Shown: one piece after another, positions 31,771 to 42,540 of the stretch
Layout: each line of letters opens with the position of its first letter
Numbering within the stretch: position 1 is the stretch's first letter
Source: Thiohalobacter thiocyanaticus
GTDB taxonomy: Bacteria > Pseudomonadota > Gammaproteobacteria > Thiohalobacterales > Thiohalobacteraceae
Reading direction: 5' to 3'
DNA: 64,000 nucleotides
NCBI RefSeq assembly: GCF_002356355.1
Contig: NZ_AP018052.1
Location: forward strand, 2,170,001-2,234,000
Made by a program: the position numbers and the translations under genes
Notes under the pieces: generated by a model
The model's database searches: none
Told to the model about the DNA's origin: nothing
The model's input: only the letters and a program-made list of their open reading frames with translations

Positions 31771-32610
31771 TCAGCCCAGTTCCCAGACGCCGTCGGGCTT
31801 CTGGCAGGCCTGGGTGGTTTCCTGCTCCGTACCCTTGTCGGTATTGACGCTGATCTCGACCTCGCGGCAGCCGCGCTGGGCGGTGACGGTGGAGCTGGAG
31901 GTCTCCACCGCATCCAGGTCGATGCCGGCGAAGCCCTCCTGCTTCGGCAGGGTTTCCACCTGTTCGCTGTCCAGGTCGATCCCCCTGGCCTGGGCGGCTT
32001 GCACCGGGTTGTAGGGCTGCACATAGTCCCCGTGGACATAGCCCATGGTCACGCCCTGCTTGGCCAGCATCAGCCAGCCGTTGTCGGTGCGTCCCGCCGA
32101 GGTGACCACATCACCGGTCTCCAGCGTGGTGATGATGCCGTAGCGGGTCCCCGGACCGGCCCGCACCCGCAGCGCGGACGTGGTTTCATACTGGCGGTTT
32201 TCCAGCTTGATGCTGGGCACGGCTTCAACCGTGCTCAGGCGTTTGATCTGCTTCGGCTCGCTCTGGTAACTGATCTCGCCGGTCTTGATCTCGGCCGAGG
32301 CACCGCTGCGGTCGCTGTTCCAGCTGGCCACGCCGGCGTTTTCCTGCTCCAGGGCTTCCACCGTGGAGGCGGCCAGGGCCTTGCGGTCCTGTTCGTCCAG
32401 GTGCCGGCCGATGGCCCGGCCGGCATAATAGCCCGCCGCACCCCCGATGGCCGCGCCCAGCCACTTGTTGTCGCCGGCCACGGCCGCGCCCAGCACGGCG
32501 CCGCCGATCGCGCCCAGGGTCGCGCCCCAGTCTTCCTTGGAGGGATTGCTCTGACAGCCGGCGGCCAGCGCCACGGCCAGAAGGGATGGAACCAGTGTCT
32601 TGGTCTGCAT
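31771..32610 (-). CDS. glycine-zipper lipoprotein with SH3-like domain
   Basis: An outer-envelope lipoprotein of 279 residues. LLAVALAAGC is a lipobox, so Cys19 would be lipidated. Residues ~28-65 (GATLGAIGGAVLGAAVAG, then WLGAAIGGAAGYYAGRAIG) form a two-helix glycine zipper of the 17-kDa surface antigen/SlyB type. Residues ~140-200 (YETTSALRVRAGPGTRYGII, WLMLAKQGVTMGYVHGDYV) form an SH3b domain that often binds peptidoglycan. It heads the three-gene envelope operon running to 28869. Confidence 0.85.
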   Translation of the reverse strand: MQTKTLVPSLLAVALAAGCQSNPSKEDWGATLGAIGGAVLGAAVAGDNKWLGAAIGGAAGYYAGRAIGRHLDEQDRKALAASTVEALEQENAGVASWNSDRSGASAEIKTGEISYQSEPKQIKRLSTVEAVPSIKLENRQYETTSALRVRAGPGTRYGIITTLETGDVVTSAGRTDNGWLMLAKQGVTMGYVHGDYVQPYNPVQAAQARGIDLDSEQVETLPKQEGFAGIDLDAVETSSSTVTAQRGCREVEISVNTDKGTEQETTQACQKPDGVWELG

Positions 32611-32882
32611 GGGCTCAACCTCAGATATTTATTGTTTTCCATCGGTTGCGGCGGACAGCCGCCATCTGAAGATCCACCCATACTTATAGCACGCGGCCCC
32701 CCATTCACAAGTCAGCATTTGCTTACATGAACTGTGCCGCCATTACTCCAATTCATGGACACGGCACAACCACGGCTGGGCTTGAACATCCCGCCCCCAC
32801 TGATTCCATGCAGCCGGGACAGGGGACTCGCTGTTCGCAGAAATGGACAGAACTGGCCGGATGGCCGGTGCAGGGACGGCGG

Positions 32883-33317
32883 TTACAGGTCGGAAAGCTG
32901 ATTCGAGGTACGACGCAGGTTGTAGCTGACGGTCCTGGCCAGATGGCGCAATATCTTCACCCCGACATGGGGCTCGGCCGCGATGATGGCATCCAGGCCC
33001 TGGCGGTCCAGCACCGTCACGGAGGCGGCCGATTCTGCCCGGATGGTGGCGGAGCGCGGCAGACCGTCGAGCAGGGCCATTTCACCGATGGCCGTACCGG
33101 CGCTGAAACGGGACACGATCTTTTCGTTGTTGTTGAAGTCCTTTTTGACGGCTTCCAGCTGTCCATCAGTGACAAAGGCGGCGAAGTCGCTCTGGTCGCC
33201 TTCGGCGAACAGGACATCGCCGGCATCCAGTTCAATGGTGCCGATGTAGGGGTCGATCTTCCTGAGGTCGTCCTCACTGAGCGCCCGGAACAGCGGCGTG
33301 TAGTCAATGCCATCCAC
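32883..33317 (-). CDS. cyclic nucleotide-binding domain protein
   Basis: A stand-alone cNMP-binding (CAP_ED) domain of 144 residues without a DNA-binding helix-turn-helix. GDVLFAEGDQSDFAAFVTDG and GTAIGEMALLDGLPRSATIR are the ligand pocket motifs, with the phosphate-binding Arg in RSAT. I start at the GTG at 33317 because GGGAGGA lies at a proper distance before it; an ATG at 33359 would add 14 residues. Partner unknown. Confidence 0.85.
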   Translation of the reverse strand: MDGIDYTPLFRALSEDDLRKIDPYIGTIELDAGDVLFAEGDQSDFAAFVTDGQLEAVKKDFNNNEKIVSRFSAGTAIGEMALLDGLPRSATIRAESAASVTVLDRQGLDAIIAAEPHVGVKILRHLARTVSYNLRRTSNQLSDL

Positions 33318-33400
33318 GACAGCATCCTCCCTGCGAATCCCCGGCCGGAAGCCGTTCAACAGTCATAACGGCCGCCGGGCGGCCGTTCTGAAGCTTCCGC

Positions 33401-34519
33401 TCAGGGTCGCAGGCGGTAGATCCGACCGCTGTCGGTGGACAGATACAGCCAGCCTTCAGGACTTTCAGCCAGGGCCCGGATGCGTGCATCCAGATCCTGC
33501 AGCAGGCGCTGCTCGCCGACGGGGTTGCCGTCGGCATCGAGGGTGACGCGGTTGAGATGGCGCAGCTTCAGGGCACCGGAGAACAGGTCGCCCTGCCAGT
33601 CGGGAAAGGCCTGGCCGGAATACAGCAGCAGGCTGCCCGGGGCGATGGAGGGGATGTAGACCTTGACCGGATCCGTCATGCCCGGCTTCGATGTCGCCTC
33701 GCCGACATCGACCGGCCCCCAGTATTCCTGGCCGTGCGACACCACCGGCCAGCCATAGTTGGCACCGGGCGTGACCAGATTGATCTCGTCGCCGCCGCGC
33801 GGGCCGTGCTCAATCAGCCACAGGCGGTCGTGCCCGCTGTCGTAGACCAGGCCCTGCGGATTGCGATGGCCGTAGCTCCAGATCTCGGGCAGCACGTCCT
33901 CGCGGCCGACGAAGGGGTTGTCCTGCGGCACGCTGCCATCGAGCTTCAGGCGCAGCACGCTGCCGGCGTGGGTGGTCAGATCCTGACCATTGGGGCGCAC
34001 GCCGCGGTCGCCGATGCCGAAGAACAGATGTCCCCTGCCGTCGAAGGCGATGCGGCTGCCGAAGTGGCGCGTGGTGTCGCTGCGGGATTGCGTGACGATC
34101 AGTTCCTGCCAGTCCGCCAGCCGGTCGCCGCTGAGCCGCGCCCGCGCCAGGGCGGTCGCGCCCTGGCCGTCCACCGCTTTGGCGTAGGTGAAATAGATCC
34201 AGCCGGTCTCGGCATGATCCGGCGCAGGGGCGATGTCCAGCAGACCGCCCTGCCCTTCGGCATACACCCCGGGTACACCGTCCAGGTAGCTGACCGCGCC
34301 GGTTGCGAGATTCAGCCGCCCGACCCGGCCCGCGCGTTCGGTGAACAGCAGGGTGCCGGCATCCAGAAACGCCATGCCCCAGGGAATGCCCAGTCCCTCG
34401 GCCACGGTCTCCAGACGCCGGTCGGCATCAGCCGCAACGCTCAACCCAACCGTCGTCAGCAGCCAGCCGAACAGCAGCACTCTGAGGCAGCACATGCGGC
34501 TTGTGCGTATGCGTTTCAT
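33401..34519 (-). CDS. PQQ-dependent aldose sugar dehydrogenase (YliI/Asd type)
   Basis: Exported beta-propeller that oxidises aldose sugars with pyrroloquinoline quinone. The signal peptide (CCLRVLLFGWLLTTVGLSVA) is followed by ETVAEGLGIPWGMAFLDAGT, GGLLDIAPAPDH, RHFGSRIAFDGRGHLFFGIG, YGHRNPQGLVYD and EHGPRGGDEINLV, the conserved GSDH/sorbosone segments with PQQ and calcium ligands. The ATG at 34519 (MKRIRTS) directly follows GGAGGTAAGG, so I prefer it to the ATG four codons upstream. PQQ synthesis genes are not in this window. Confidence 0.9.
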   Translation of the reverse strand: MKRIRTSRMCCLRVLLFGWLLTTVGLSVAADADRRLETVAEGLGIPWGMAFLDAGTLLFTERAGRVGRLNLATGAVSYLDGVPGVYAEGQGGLLDIAPAPDHAETGWIYFTYAKAVDGQGATALARARLSGDRLADWQELIVTQSRSDTTRHFGSRIAFDGRGHLFFGIGDRGVRPNGQDLTTHAGSVLRLKLDGSVPQDNPFVGREDVLPEIWSYGHRNPQGLVYDSGHDRLWLIEHGPRGGDEINLVTPGANYGWPVVSHGQEYWGPVDVGEATSKPGMTDPVKVYIPSIAPGSLLLYSGQAFPDWQGDLFSGALKLRHLNRVTLDADGNPVGEQRLLQDLDARIRALAESPEGWLYLSTDSGRIYRLRP

Positions 34520-34530
34520 CCTTACCTCCA

Positions 34531-35565
34531 TCAGTTACAGCCCCTGTCCGCGGTGGCAGCCTGGGCCGGGACCGCGGGCGCCTGCATCGGCGGCAGGTCG
34601 GCCCGCATCAGGCGATTGGTGTCGGTGCCGAACCAGAGGGCGTGGTGTGACGGGTCATACACCATGTGGCGCACTGCACCGGCGCCGCCGGGGATGGGGC
34701 TGACGCCGAAGAAGCGCTCGCTATCCGGATCGAACCCCACCAGGCGGTTGGGATCGGGATGGGTCTCGACGAACCAGATGCGGCCGGCCGCGTCGGCAGC
34801 CATGGCATAGGGGCCGGCCTGCGCCGCCGGACTGTGGCGCCACTCCCTGAAGCCGCCGGTCAACGGCTGGTAGCGCCCCAGGTAGCCCTCGGCATAATCG
34901 ACGTACCAGATGCCGCAGGCGTTGACGGCCAGACGGCGCGGCCGGGCCTCAGACCGCGGCAGTTCGATTTCGGTCAGTTGCATGTCGGGTGTGATCCGCG
35001 CCAGCTTATGCGTCCCGAACAACGCGACCCAGACGGTATCCTGGGCGTCGATGAGGATGCCGTAGGGGCGTGCCTTGGGCGTCGGGACATCGACATACCG
35101 GATCTCGCCGCTGTCACGATCGTAACGCCCGATCTGGTTGGCCCACTGGGCGGTGAACCAGAGCCGGCCCTTGGAGTCCTCGTACAGGGTATGCGGATCC
35201 TTGAGCTGTCCCTGCGGCATGGCGATGCGTTCGATGGCGCCGGTCTGCGGATCGATCCGACCCAGATGGGCATCCCGGTTGCCGGCGTACCAGATCTCCT
35301 GGTCGCGGGTGATATAGACGGTGTGCGGACCGGCGCCCTCGGGCAGATCGTAACGCCTGAAGGTTTCCGTCTCCGGATCGAACACGGCCGCATAGTCGCC
35401 GGTCTGCCCAACGAACCAGACCCGGCCGTCGGCGGCCAGCGCAGGATCCCGCGGCCGGGTGTTGGGCCATTCGACCTGCCAGTGGTCGATCCCGACCGAT
35501 GTCTCCTGTGCCTGGACCGGCACCAGCATCAGGCCCAGCACGAAAGCCAGCAGCATGCGTATCAT
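34531..35565 (-). CDS. exported streptogramin-lyase-like beta-propeller
   Basis: Periplasmic protein with signal peptide MIRMLLAFVLGLMLVPVQAQ and seven recurring blade motifs (GRVWFVGQ, EIWYAGN, GRLWFTAQWANQIGRYD, TVWVALFGTHKLARI, GIWYVDYAEGYLGRY, RIWFVETHPDPNRLVGF, ALWFGTDTNRLM). This is the virginiamycin B lyase (Vgb) fold. Most chromosomal members are not antibiotic lyases and their substrate is unknown; I cannot verify the Vgb catalytic His/Glu set here. The gene ends 12 bases before the sugar dehydrogenase start. Confidence 0.85.
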   Translation of the reverse strand: MIRMLLAFVLGLMLVPVQAQETSVGIDHWQVEWPNTRPRDPALAADGRVWFVGQTGDYAAVFDPETETFRRYDLPEGAGPHTVYITRDQEIWYAGNRDAHLGRIDPQTGAIERIAMPQGQLKDPHTLYEDSKGRLWFTAQWANQIGRYDRDSGEIRYVDVPTPKARPYGILIDAQDTVWVALFGTHKLARITPDMQLTEIELPRSEARPRRLAVNACGIWYVDYAEGYLGRYQPLTGGFREWRHSPAAQAGPYAMAADAAGRIWFVETHPDPNRLVGFDPDSERFFGVSPIPGGAGAVRHMVYDPSHHALWFGTDTNRLMRADLPPMQAPAVPAQAATADRGCN

Positions 35566-35640
35566 GAAGTTCCCCGCTCGGTGATTGCTGTTGACAGGAT
35601 ATGAGACACGCCGGGGCCGGACGGGTTCCTGAATCCCGCC

Positions 35641-36162
35641 TTACTCGATTTTGAGATAGGCAAAGCCCTGCTGTTGCAGTTCAGCGATACGCACCACGCC
35701 CGAACGGACCATTTCGACCCCTTGGTACAACTCGTCTTCGGACAGGCCGATTTCGGAACGGGTGATGTCGCACAGTTCCAGCTTCACACCGTGCACATCG
35801 ACCAGGCTGCGCAGCCGGCCGCGCAGATTCTCGCGCCGCTCGCGCAATGCGGCGTCGGCCGCGAACGGGGTCTCGGCCAGCGCGTCCTCCGTCAGGAAGC
35901 GGATGCCGTGGGCGACGAAGACGATGCGCACGTCATAATCGCGCAGATCGCTCTTGTAGGTGGTGATCATGTTGTTGATGCTGGTCAGCATCGCACTGAA
36001 GCGGCGCGGATCGGAATAATCGGCGTGATAGACCACCTTCGCTTCCCCGTTCATGGCCTGCACCGGCGCGGCCGGCAGTAGCCAGACTGTGGCTGCGAAC
36101 AGGGCGGCGGTCATCCACAGAATTGCGGCGCCGCGGCCGGCACTCTTTCCTGCTGCGGACAT
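35641..36162 (-). CDS. exported DsrE-like protein
   Basis: A 173-residue DsrE/DsrF-fold protein with an N-terminal signal peptide (ILWMTAALFAATVWLLPAAP VQA). KVVYHADYSDPRRFSAMLTS starts the fold, VRIVFVAHGIRFL is its central strand, and the single Cys lies in GVKLELCDITR, where sulfur-handling members keep their active cysteine. The ATG at 36162 is chosen because AGGAGGT stands just before it. Export places it in the periplasm, unlike cytoplasmic DsrE. It follows acr3 by 78 bases. Confidence 0.82.
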   Translation of the reverse strand: MSAAGKSAGRGAAILWMTAALFAATVWLLPAAPVQAMNGEAKVVYHADYSDPRRFSAMLTSINNMITTYKSDLRDYDVRIVFVAHGIRFLTEDALAETPFAADAALRERRENLRGRLRSLVDVHGVKLELCDITRSEIGLSEDELYQGVEMVRSGVVRIAELQQQGFAYLKIE

Positions 36163-36240
36163 GGCATACCTCCTGGATTGATGCTCTCCAGGTTCAGTGT
36201 AGCAGTGCAGCCCGGCCCTGCCTGCCCCCGGCACTGGTGA

Positions 36241-37374
36241 TCAATGTCCGCCGGGGTCCGCCGCACCGGGCGGGCAGCAGCTCGCGTGCGCGGGCACGCC
36301 GGCACGGGACTCGTACCAGTCGCGGCTGCGGTTGACCACCCGCACCGCCAGCAGCATCACCGGCACCTCGATCAGCACGCCGACCACCGTCGCCAGCGCC
36401 GCGCCCGACTCGAAGCCGAACAGCACAATGGCGGTGGCCACGGCCAGTTCAAAGAAATTGCTGGCACCGATCAGCGCCGAGGGGCCGGCCACGCAATGCG
36501 GGGACTTCACCGCCCGGTTGAGCAGATAGGCCAGCCCCGAGTTGAAGAAGACCTGGATCAGGATGGGCACGGCCAGCAGCGCGATGATCAGGGGCTGCTT
36601 GATGATCTGTTCCCCCTGAAAGCCGAACAGCAGCACCAGCGTGGCCAGCAGTGCCGCCAGCGAGACCGGATGCATCCGCTCCAGCACCCGCTGCAGGCGC
36701 AGATAGCCGTGTTCGTGATTGAGCAGCCAGCGCCGCCACAGGTTGGCAAGGATCAGCGGCACGACGATATAGAGCAGCACCGACAGCACCAGGGTGTCCC
36801 AGGGCACGCTGATGGCCGACAACCCCAGCAGCAGGCCCACGATGGGGGCGAAGGCGAAGATCATGATGACATCGTTGAGGGCCACCTGGGTCAGGGTGAA
36901 GTGCGGCTCGCCCTCGGTGAGGTGACTCCAGACGAAGACCATGGCCGTGCAGGGCGCAGCGGCCAGGATGATCAGTCCGGCGATATAGGACTCGATCTGC
37001 TCCGCCGGCAGCCAGGGCCGGAACAGCCAACCGATGAACAGCCAGCCCAGCAGCGCCATGGAGAAGGGTTTGACCGCCCAGTTCACGAACAGGGTCACAC
37101 CCACGCCGCGCGCATGCCGGCGCACGCCCTTCAATGCACGCAGGTCGATCTTGAGCAGCATGGGGATGACCATCAACCAGATCAGCACCGCCACCGGCAG
37201 GTTGACCTGCGCGACTTCCATGCCGCCGATGACCTGGAAGCCGCCGTGGAAGAAATGCCCCAGCCCGATGCCGGCCAGGATGCACAGGAACACCCACAGG
37301 GTCAGGTAGCGTTCGAAAAAACCCATGTCGGCGCCGGCGGCGCGTCTGGCGGTGGTCTCGCACTGGCTACTCAT
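36241..37374 (-). CDS. acr3: arsenite efflux permease, ACR3 family
   Basis: Ten-helix inner-membrane transporter that expels As(III). The conserved Cys in AAPCTAMVFVWSHL and the Glu in IGASNFFELAVATAIVLFG correspond to residues shown to be essential in ACR3 proteins. The 377-residue chain ends in a hydrophilic tail with a vicinal Cys pair (HASCCPPGAADPGGH), a possible metalloid-binding feature. A 222-base gap full of repeats separates it from arsC. Confidence 0.95.
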   Translation of the reverse strand: MSSQCETTARRAAGADMGFFERYLTLWVFLCILAGIGLGHFFHGGFQVIGGMEVAQVNLPVAVLIWLMVIPMLLKIDLRALKGVRRHARGVGVTLFVNWAVKPFSMALLGWLFIGWLFRPWLPAEQIESYIAGLIILAAAPCTAMVFVWSHLTEGEPHFTLTQVALNDVIMIFAFAPIVGLLLGLSAISVPWDTLVLSVLLYIVVPLILANLWRRWLLNHEHGYLRLQRVLERMHPVSLAALLATLVLLFGFQGEQIIKQPLIIALLAVPILIQVFFNSGLAYLLNRAVKSPHCVAGPSALIGASNFFELAVATAIVLFGFESGAALATVVGVLIEVPVMLLAVRVVNRSRDWYESRAGVPAHASCCPPGAADPGGH

Positions 37375-37390
37375 GTTCGCTCCTGTGAAG

Positions 37391-37424
37391 ATGTCGGGTT
37401 ACGCTGCGTTGATCCGACCTGCGT
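37391..37424. repeat. half copy of the family 2 palindrome
   Basis: GATGTCGGGTTACGCTGCG followed by GATCCGACCTGCG, a degenerate right half of the family 2 element immediately upstream of acr3 (start codon at 37374). Confidence 0.7.
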
Positions 37425-37450
37425 TCTGAACTGCTGATGTCCGGCATAAC

Positions 37451-37528
37451 GTAGGTTGGGTTAGGCGCACAGCGCCGTAACCCAACATGCCGCGGGCCGT
37501 CGGGTTACGCTGCGCTAACCCGACCTAC
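37451..37528. repeat. palindromic repeat, family 2, mixed arms
   Basis: The left arm is GTAGGTTGGGTTAGGCGC and the right arm GCGCTAACCCGACCTAC, so one half uses the TTGGG variant and the other TCGGG. The same mixed form recurs at 60706. Confidence 0.9.
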
Positions 37529-37548
37529 GCGCTGAATCGTATATTTCC

Positions 37549-37578
37549 GTGCTTTCCGTGCTTTCCGTGTTTTCCGTG
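37549..37578. repeat. family 3 repeat (TTCCGTG), half copy
   Basis: Tandem TTCCGTG units (TTCCGTGCTTTCCGTGCTTT, then CCGTGTTTTCCGTGG). The same motif forms inverted pairs around cmoB. Confidence 0.8.
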
Positions 37579-37596
37579 GCCATTCACACAGGCGGG

Positions 37597-38031
37597 TCAT
37601 TGCTGCTGCTGTGCCTGCTCCTGCTGCAGCGGCTGCAGCAGTGCACGCACCCGGTCACGGATATCGTCACGCGCGGCGCGGAACACGGCCAGGATCTCGT
37701 CTTCCGTCCCGGTGGCCCGCGCCGGATCCTGCAGCGGCCAGTGCTCCCGGCGGGTGCCGGGCGGCAGTGCCGGGCAGTGCTCGTCGGCATGGCCGCACAC
37801 CGTGATCACCAGGTCGGCCGCCTGCAGCATGGCGTCGGTCACGCGGGTGGATGCCTGGTCCGAGATATCCACGCCCGCCTCGGCCATCACGGCGATGGCG
37901 CGCGGATTCTGGCCATGGGACTCGATGCCGGCCGAGTCGATGTGCCAGCCCGCCGGGGCGAGCCGCCTGGCCCAGCCCTCGGCCATCTGGGAACGGCAGG
38001 AATTGCCGGTGCAGAGAAAGAGCAGGTTCAT
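37597..38031 (-). CDS. arsC: arsenate reductase, thioredoxin-coupled type
   Basis: Low-molecular-weight phosphatase-fold ArsC reducing As(V) to As(III). The P-loop CTGNSCRS (residues 7-14) has the catalytic Cys and Arg, and VCGHADEHC supplies the second and third redox cysteines of the thioredoxin-linked mechanism. The C-terminus is Gln-rich (QQEQAQQQQ), encoded by a CTGCTGCTG-type run. It lies between arsR and acr3. Confidence 0.95.
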   Translation of the reverse strand: MNLLFLCTGNSCRSQMAEGWARRLAPAGWHIDSAGIESHGQNPRAIAVMAEAGVDISDQASTRVTDAMLQAADLVITVCGHADEHCPALPPGTRREHWPLQDPARATGTEDEILAVFRAARDDIRDRVRALLQPLQQEQAQQQQ

Positions 38032-38141
38032 GAGCGGGTATACCTCGTTACGGGTTCATCACCTGAGCAGCGTGACTGCAACGCAGAGGACGTTTATGCC
38101 CTATGGGTACAAAGACGCTGAGGCGCACAGAAACGACTCAT

Positions 38142-38495
38142 TCAGGCGCAGCAGGCACTGCCGGGCCGATCGGGCATGGCGGCCAGCGCGGCGTGATCCT
38201 CACTGAAGGGAGACTGATTGCCCACGCCCAGCGCCGTCTGCGCCACGACCTTTGCCGCCCAGTCGGGCAGCGCCTCATGCAGCCGGTAGTAGATCCACTG
38301 GCCCTGACGCCGGTCGCTGACCACACCGGCCTGGCGCAGCTGGGCCAGGTGGCGGGAGATCATGGGCTGGGACACGTGCAGGGCATGGGTCAGTTCGCAC
38401 ACGCACAACTCGCCTTCCCGCTGCAGCAGCAACAGGGCGCGCAGACGCAGCGGGTGGGCCAGGGCGGCGAACAGGCTGTCGGGTGAGATCTGCAT
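38142..38495 (-). CDS. arsR: ArsR-family arsenic-responsive repressor
   Basis: Winged helix-turn-helix repressor of 117 residues. GELCVCELTHALHVSQPMIS combines the arsenite-binding CVC motif with the DNA-recognition helix; WIYYRLHEALPDW is the wing and dimer region. A C-terminal Cys pair (GSACCA) may contribute to metalloid binding. The ATG at 38495 lies only about two bases after the predicted transcription start, so the message may be leaderless. Confidence 0.94.
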   Translation of the reverse strand: MQISPDSLFAALAHPLRLRALLLLQREGELCVCELTHALHVSQPMISRHLAQLRQAGVVSDRRQGQWIYYRLHEALPDWAAKVVAQTALGVGNQSPFSEDHAALAAMPDRPGSACCA

Positions 38496-38503
38496 GGCGA
38501 CCG

Positions 38504-38532
38504 AATATACGGTATTCCGTATATATGGTCAA
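38504..38532 (-). promoter_or_regulatory. ars promoter with overlapping ArsR operator
   Basis: On the minus strand TTGACC (38527-38532) and TATATT (38504-38509) are separated by exactly 17 bases. A perfect inverted repeat, ATATACGG-TATT-CCGTATAT (38505-38524), fills the spacer and enters the -10, the classic layout for ArsR repression by promoter occlusion. Confidence 0.8.
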
Positions 38533-38631
38533 CGGCATGTATTCAACCGGCAGACGCTGCACCGGGGGGGGGCGGGACAAGGGCCCGGGAGGGAGTATCC
38601 CGGTCGAATGGAACAGAAGCGGAAGAAAGCG

Positions 38632-40767
38632 TCAGAACGCCGGCTCGAGCATGCGCAGGCGCAGGTCCTCGCGCGAGTCGGTGAGCAGGCGCTGGATGGC
38701 CCCGCCCGGCATGGGTCGGCTGAACAGGAAGCCCTGGGCCTCGTGGCAGCCGTGTTCGCGCAGGAAGGCCAGCTGTTCGTAGGTCTCCACGCCCTCGGCC
38801 ATGACGCGCATGTCCAGGGTCTGGCCCAGGGTGATGACGGTGCGGGCGATGGCCGCGCCGTCGGGCTTGTGGATGTCGCGCACGAAGGACTGGTCGAGCT
38901 TGATCTTGTTGATGGGAAAGCGGGTGAGATAGCTGAGCGAGGAATAGCCGGTGCCGAAATCGTCCACCGACACCTCCACGCCCAACTCGCGCAGCCGGCG
39001 CAGGGTGGAGATGGTGGTGTCGGCATCGCGCATGATCAGGCTTTCGGTCAGCTCGATCTCCAGCAGTTGCGGATCCACGCCGCTGGACTGCAGAGCGTTC
39101 ATGATCGAGTCCAGCAGCTGCCGGTGGCGGAACTGCACCGGCGAGATGTTCACCGCCACCCGTACCGGCGGCAGTCCGGCCGCCTGCCACTCGGTGACCT
39201 GGCGACACGCCTCTTGCAGCACCCACTGGCCGATGTCCATGATCAGGCCGGTGCTTTCGGCCACCGGGATGAACTCGGCCGGCGAGATGGGCCCGCGTTC
39301 GCGCTGATTCCAGCGCAGCAGCGCTTCGACCCCGATCACCTGACCGGTTTCGATGCACAGCTGCGGCTGGAAATGCAGACTGAACTCGTCGCGCTGCAGC
39401 GCCAGACGCAGGTCGCGCTCGATGGTCGCCCGGCGCTGGACGATGCGATTGAGCTCGGCGACATAGAACTGGAACCGGTTGCGGCCTTCGCGCTTGGCCT
39501 TGTACATGGCCAGGTCGGCGTTCTTGAGCAGTTCGTCGGCATTGTGGTGATCGTCGAAGGGATACAGGGTCACGCCGATGCTGATGGCGGAATGGATCTC
39601 GTGATTATCGATGATGATCGGCTGGCTGACGGTATCGACGATGCGCTCGGCCAGTTCGGCGGCATCCTCCACCGAGTGCATGCTGGTCTGGATCACGCCG
39701 AACTCGTCGCCGCCGAAGCGGGCCACGGTATCGGTCTCGCGGGTGCAGCCCACGATGCGCGCCGAGACCTCCCTGAGCAGACGATCGCCCACGGCGTGGC
39801 CGAGGGTATCGTTGACGTCCTTGAAATTGTCCATGTCCAGGAACATCACCGCGATCAGGGTCTCGGAGCGGCGCGCCTGGGCCATGGACTGCAGCAGCCG
39901 GTCGCGGAACAGGGCCCGGTTGGGCAGCCCGGTGAGCATGTCGTAGTGGGCCAGGTACTGGGCCTGGTAGGCAGCATCGGAGCGGCGGCTGCTGTCGCGC
40001 GCCACGATCAGCACCGAGCGGATCTGGCCGTGGGCGTCGAACAGCGGCGAGCAGCGCGTCTCCACCCGCATCGGTTCGCCGCGGGCGTCGTGAATGTCGA
40101 ATTCGTAATTGACCGGTTCACCGCTGACGGCCCGCCGGGCCAGCAGCACGAAGCGTTTCTGATGATGCGGTGCCACATAGTGCATCAGGCTGTTGCCGAT
40201 GACTTCGTTGGCATCCCGGCAACTCAGCAGTCCCAGCCCGGCCGGATTGATCTCGATGATGCGGCCCTCGGCGTCCACCACCAGCACGCCCTCCATGTCG
40301 GTCTCGACCAGGCGCCGCAGCAGCTGTTCGCGCTCATGCAGCCGGGTCTGGATCTCGCGCCGTTCGGTCACATCCAGCCACGCCCCCTTGACCTGGCAGC
40401 GGCCGTCGACCTCCGGGTCGCAGACCCGGCGGTGATCGCGAATCCAACGATAACCGGTGTTGCGGAAGCGGAAGCGGTACTCGGCGTAGATTTCCCTGCG
40501 CTTGCCCAGGCGGGCGAAACTGACCTGCACCCGCTCCAGGTCATCGGGATGAACCTGCTGACTCCACCAGGACGGATCCCGGGCCTCCTGCGGCCGGTAA
40601 CCGGTCAGGGCCCAGAGGTTGCTGCTCACCCAGTCCACTTCCAGCGACTGGGTTCCGGGATTCTGACTGCCACTGTAGAGGACAGCGGGAGAGGCCTGTA
40701 GTAAGGTATCGAGCTGGGAAAAATCCGCAGCGATACGGGTTTCAGGCACCTGGGTGGAATCTGGCAT
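38632..40767 (-). CDS. PAS-PAS-GGDEF-EAL cyclic-di-GMP signalling protein
   Basis: A 711-residue cytoplasmic protein with two PAS domains (about 20-140 and 145-265), a diguanylate cyclase domain with an intact signature ([10 protein letters not shown]) and an EAL phosphodiesterase domain with intact [16 protein letters not shown] and [10 protein letters not shown] motifs. Both catalytic halves look active, so net output would depend on the PAS input. No transmembrane segment is visible. It is a lone gene, divergent from yffB across a 280-base gap in which I see no gene. Confidence 0.93.
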   Translation of the reverse strand: MPDSTQVPETRIAADFSQLDTLLQASPAVLYSGSQNPGTQSLEVDWVSSNLWALTGYRPQEARDPSWWSQQVHPDDLERVQVSFARLGKRREIYAEYRFRFRNTGYRWIRDHRRVCDPEVDGRCQVKGAWLDVTERREIQTRLHEREQLLRRLVETDMEGVLVVDAEGRIIEINPAGLGLLSCRDANEVIGNSLMHYVAPHHQKRFVLLARRAVSGEPVNYEFDIHDARGEPMRVETRCSPLFDAHGQIRSVLIVARDSSRRSDAAYQAQYLAHYDMLTGLPNRALFRDRLLQSMAQARRSETLIAVMFLDMDNFKDVNDTLGHAVGDRLLREVSARIVGCTRETDTVARFGGDEFGVIQTSMHSVEDAAELAERIVDTVSQPIIIDNHEIHSAISIGVTLYPFDDHHNADELLKNADLAMYKAKREGRNRFQFYVAELNRIVQRRATIERDLRLALQRDEFSLHFQPQLCIETGQVIGVEALLRWNQRERGPISPAEFIPVAESTGLIMDIGQWVLQEACRQVTEWQAAGLPPVRVAVNISPVQFRHRQLLDSIMNALQSSGVDPQLLEIELTESLIMRDADTTISTLRRLRELGVEVSVDDFGTGYSSLSYLTRFPINKIKLDQSFVRDIHKPDGAAIARTVITLGQTLDMRVMAEGVETYEQLAFLREHGCHEAQGFLFSRPMPGGAIQRLLTDSREDLRLRMLEPAF

Positions 40768-41047
40768 TATCTCGGACCCGAAGCTGTGAGCTGGCTGGAC
40801 ACTGGTCCCTGTCCATTCTTATTGACGCGGATCGGTCCGGACCGCCCCGCCGCGATTTTCGCTGCCGTAACCGGACCCTTCATGACAGACAGCGCCTGGC
40901 CGGCCCTCTTCCGTCAATTTGTCGACTTATCAGGGGAAACCTTTACCGGGAATTTGCACCCCGAGCCGCCAGCCCCCTGCCGAGACTTTTCCCGCCACCG
41001 GAATTAGGCGACAATAGGCATATTTCTCATCAGCTTATCCAGGGTTT

Positions 41048-42525
<1,478 letters not shown>

Positions 42526-42540
42526 GCAGCGGCCCGGGGG

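Noticed and set aside
34531-35565. Streptogramin resistance gene
   Set aside because: The propeller fold is Vgb-like, but I cannot confirm the catalytic residues, and an exported protein in an environmental operon is unlikely to be an antibiotic lyase.
37391-37578. CRISPR-like array upstream of acr3
   Set aside because: The repeated units are palindromes of different families with irregular spacing and no uniform spacers or cas genes.
40786-41007. 73-residue frame between the GGDEF-EAL gene and yffB
   Set aside because: No domain, no ribosome-binding site, Pro/Arg-rich ending; more likely an untranslated leader or plain intergenic DNA.
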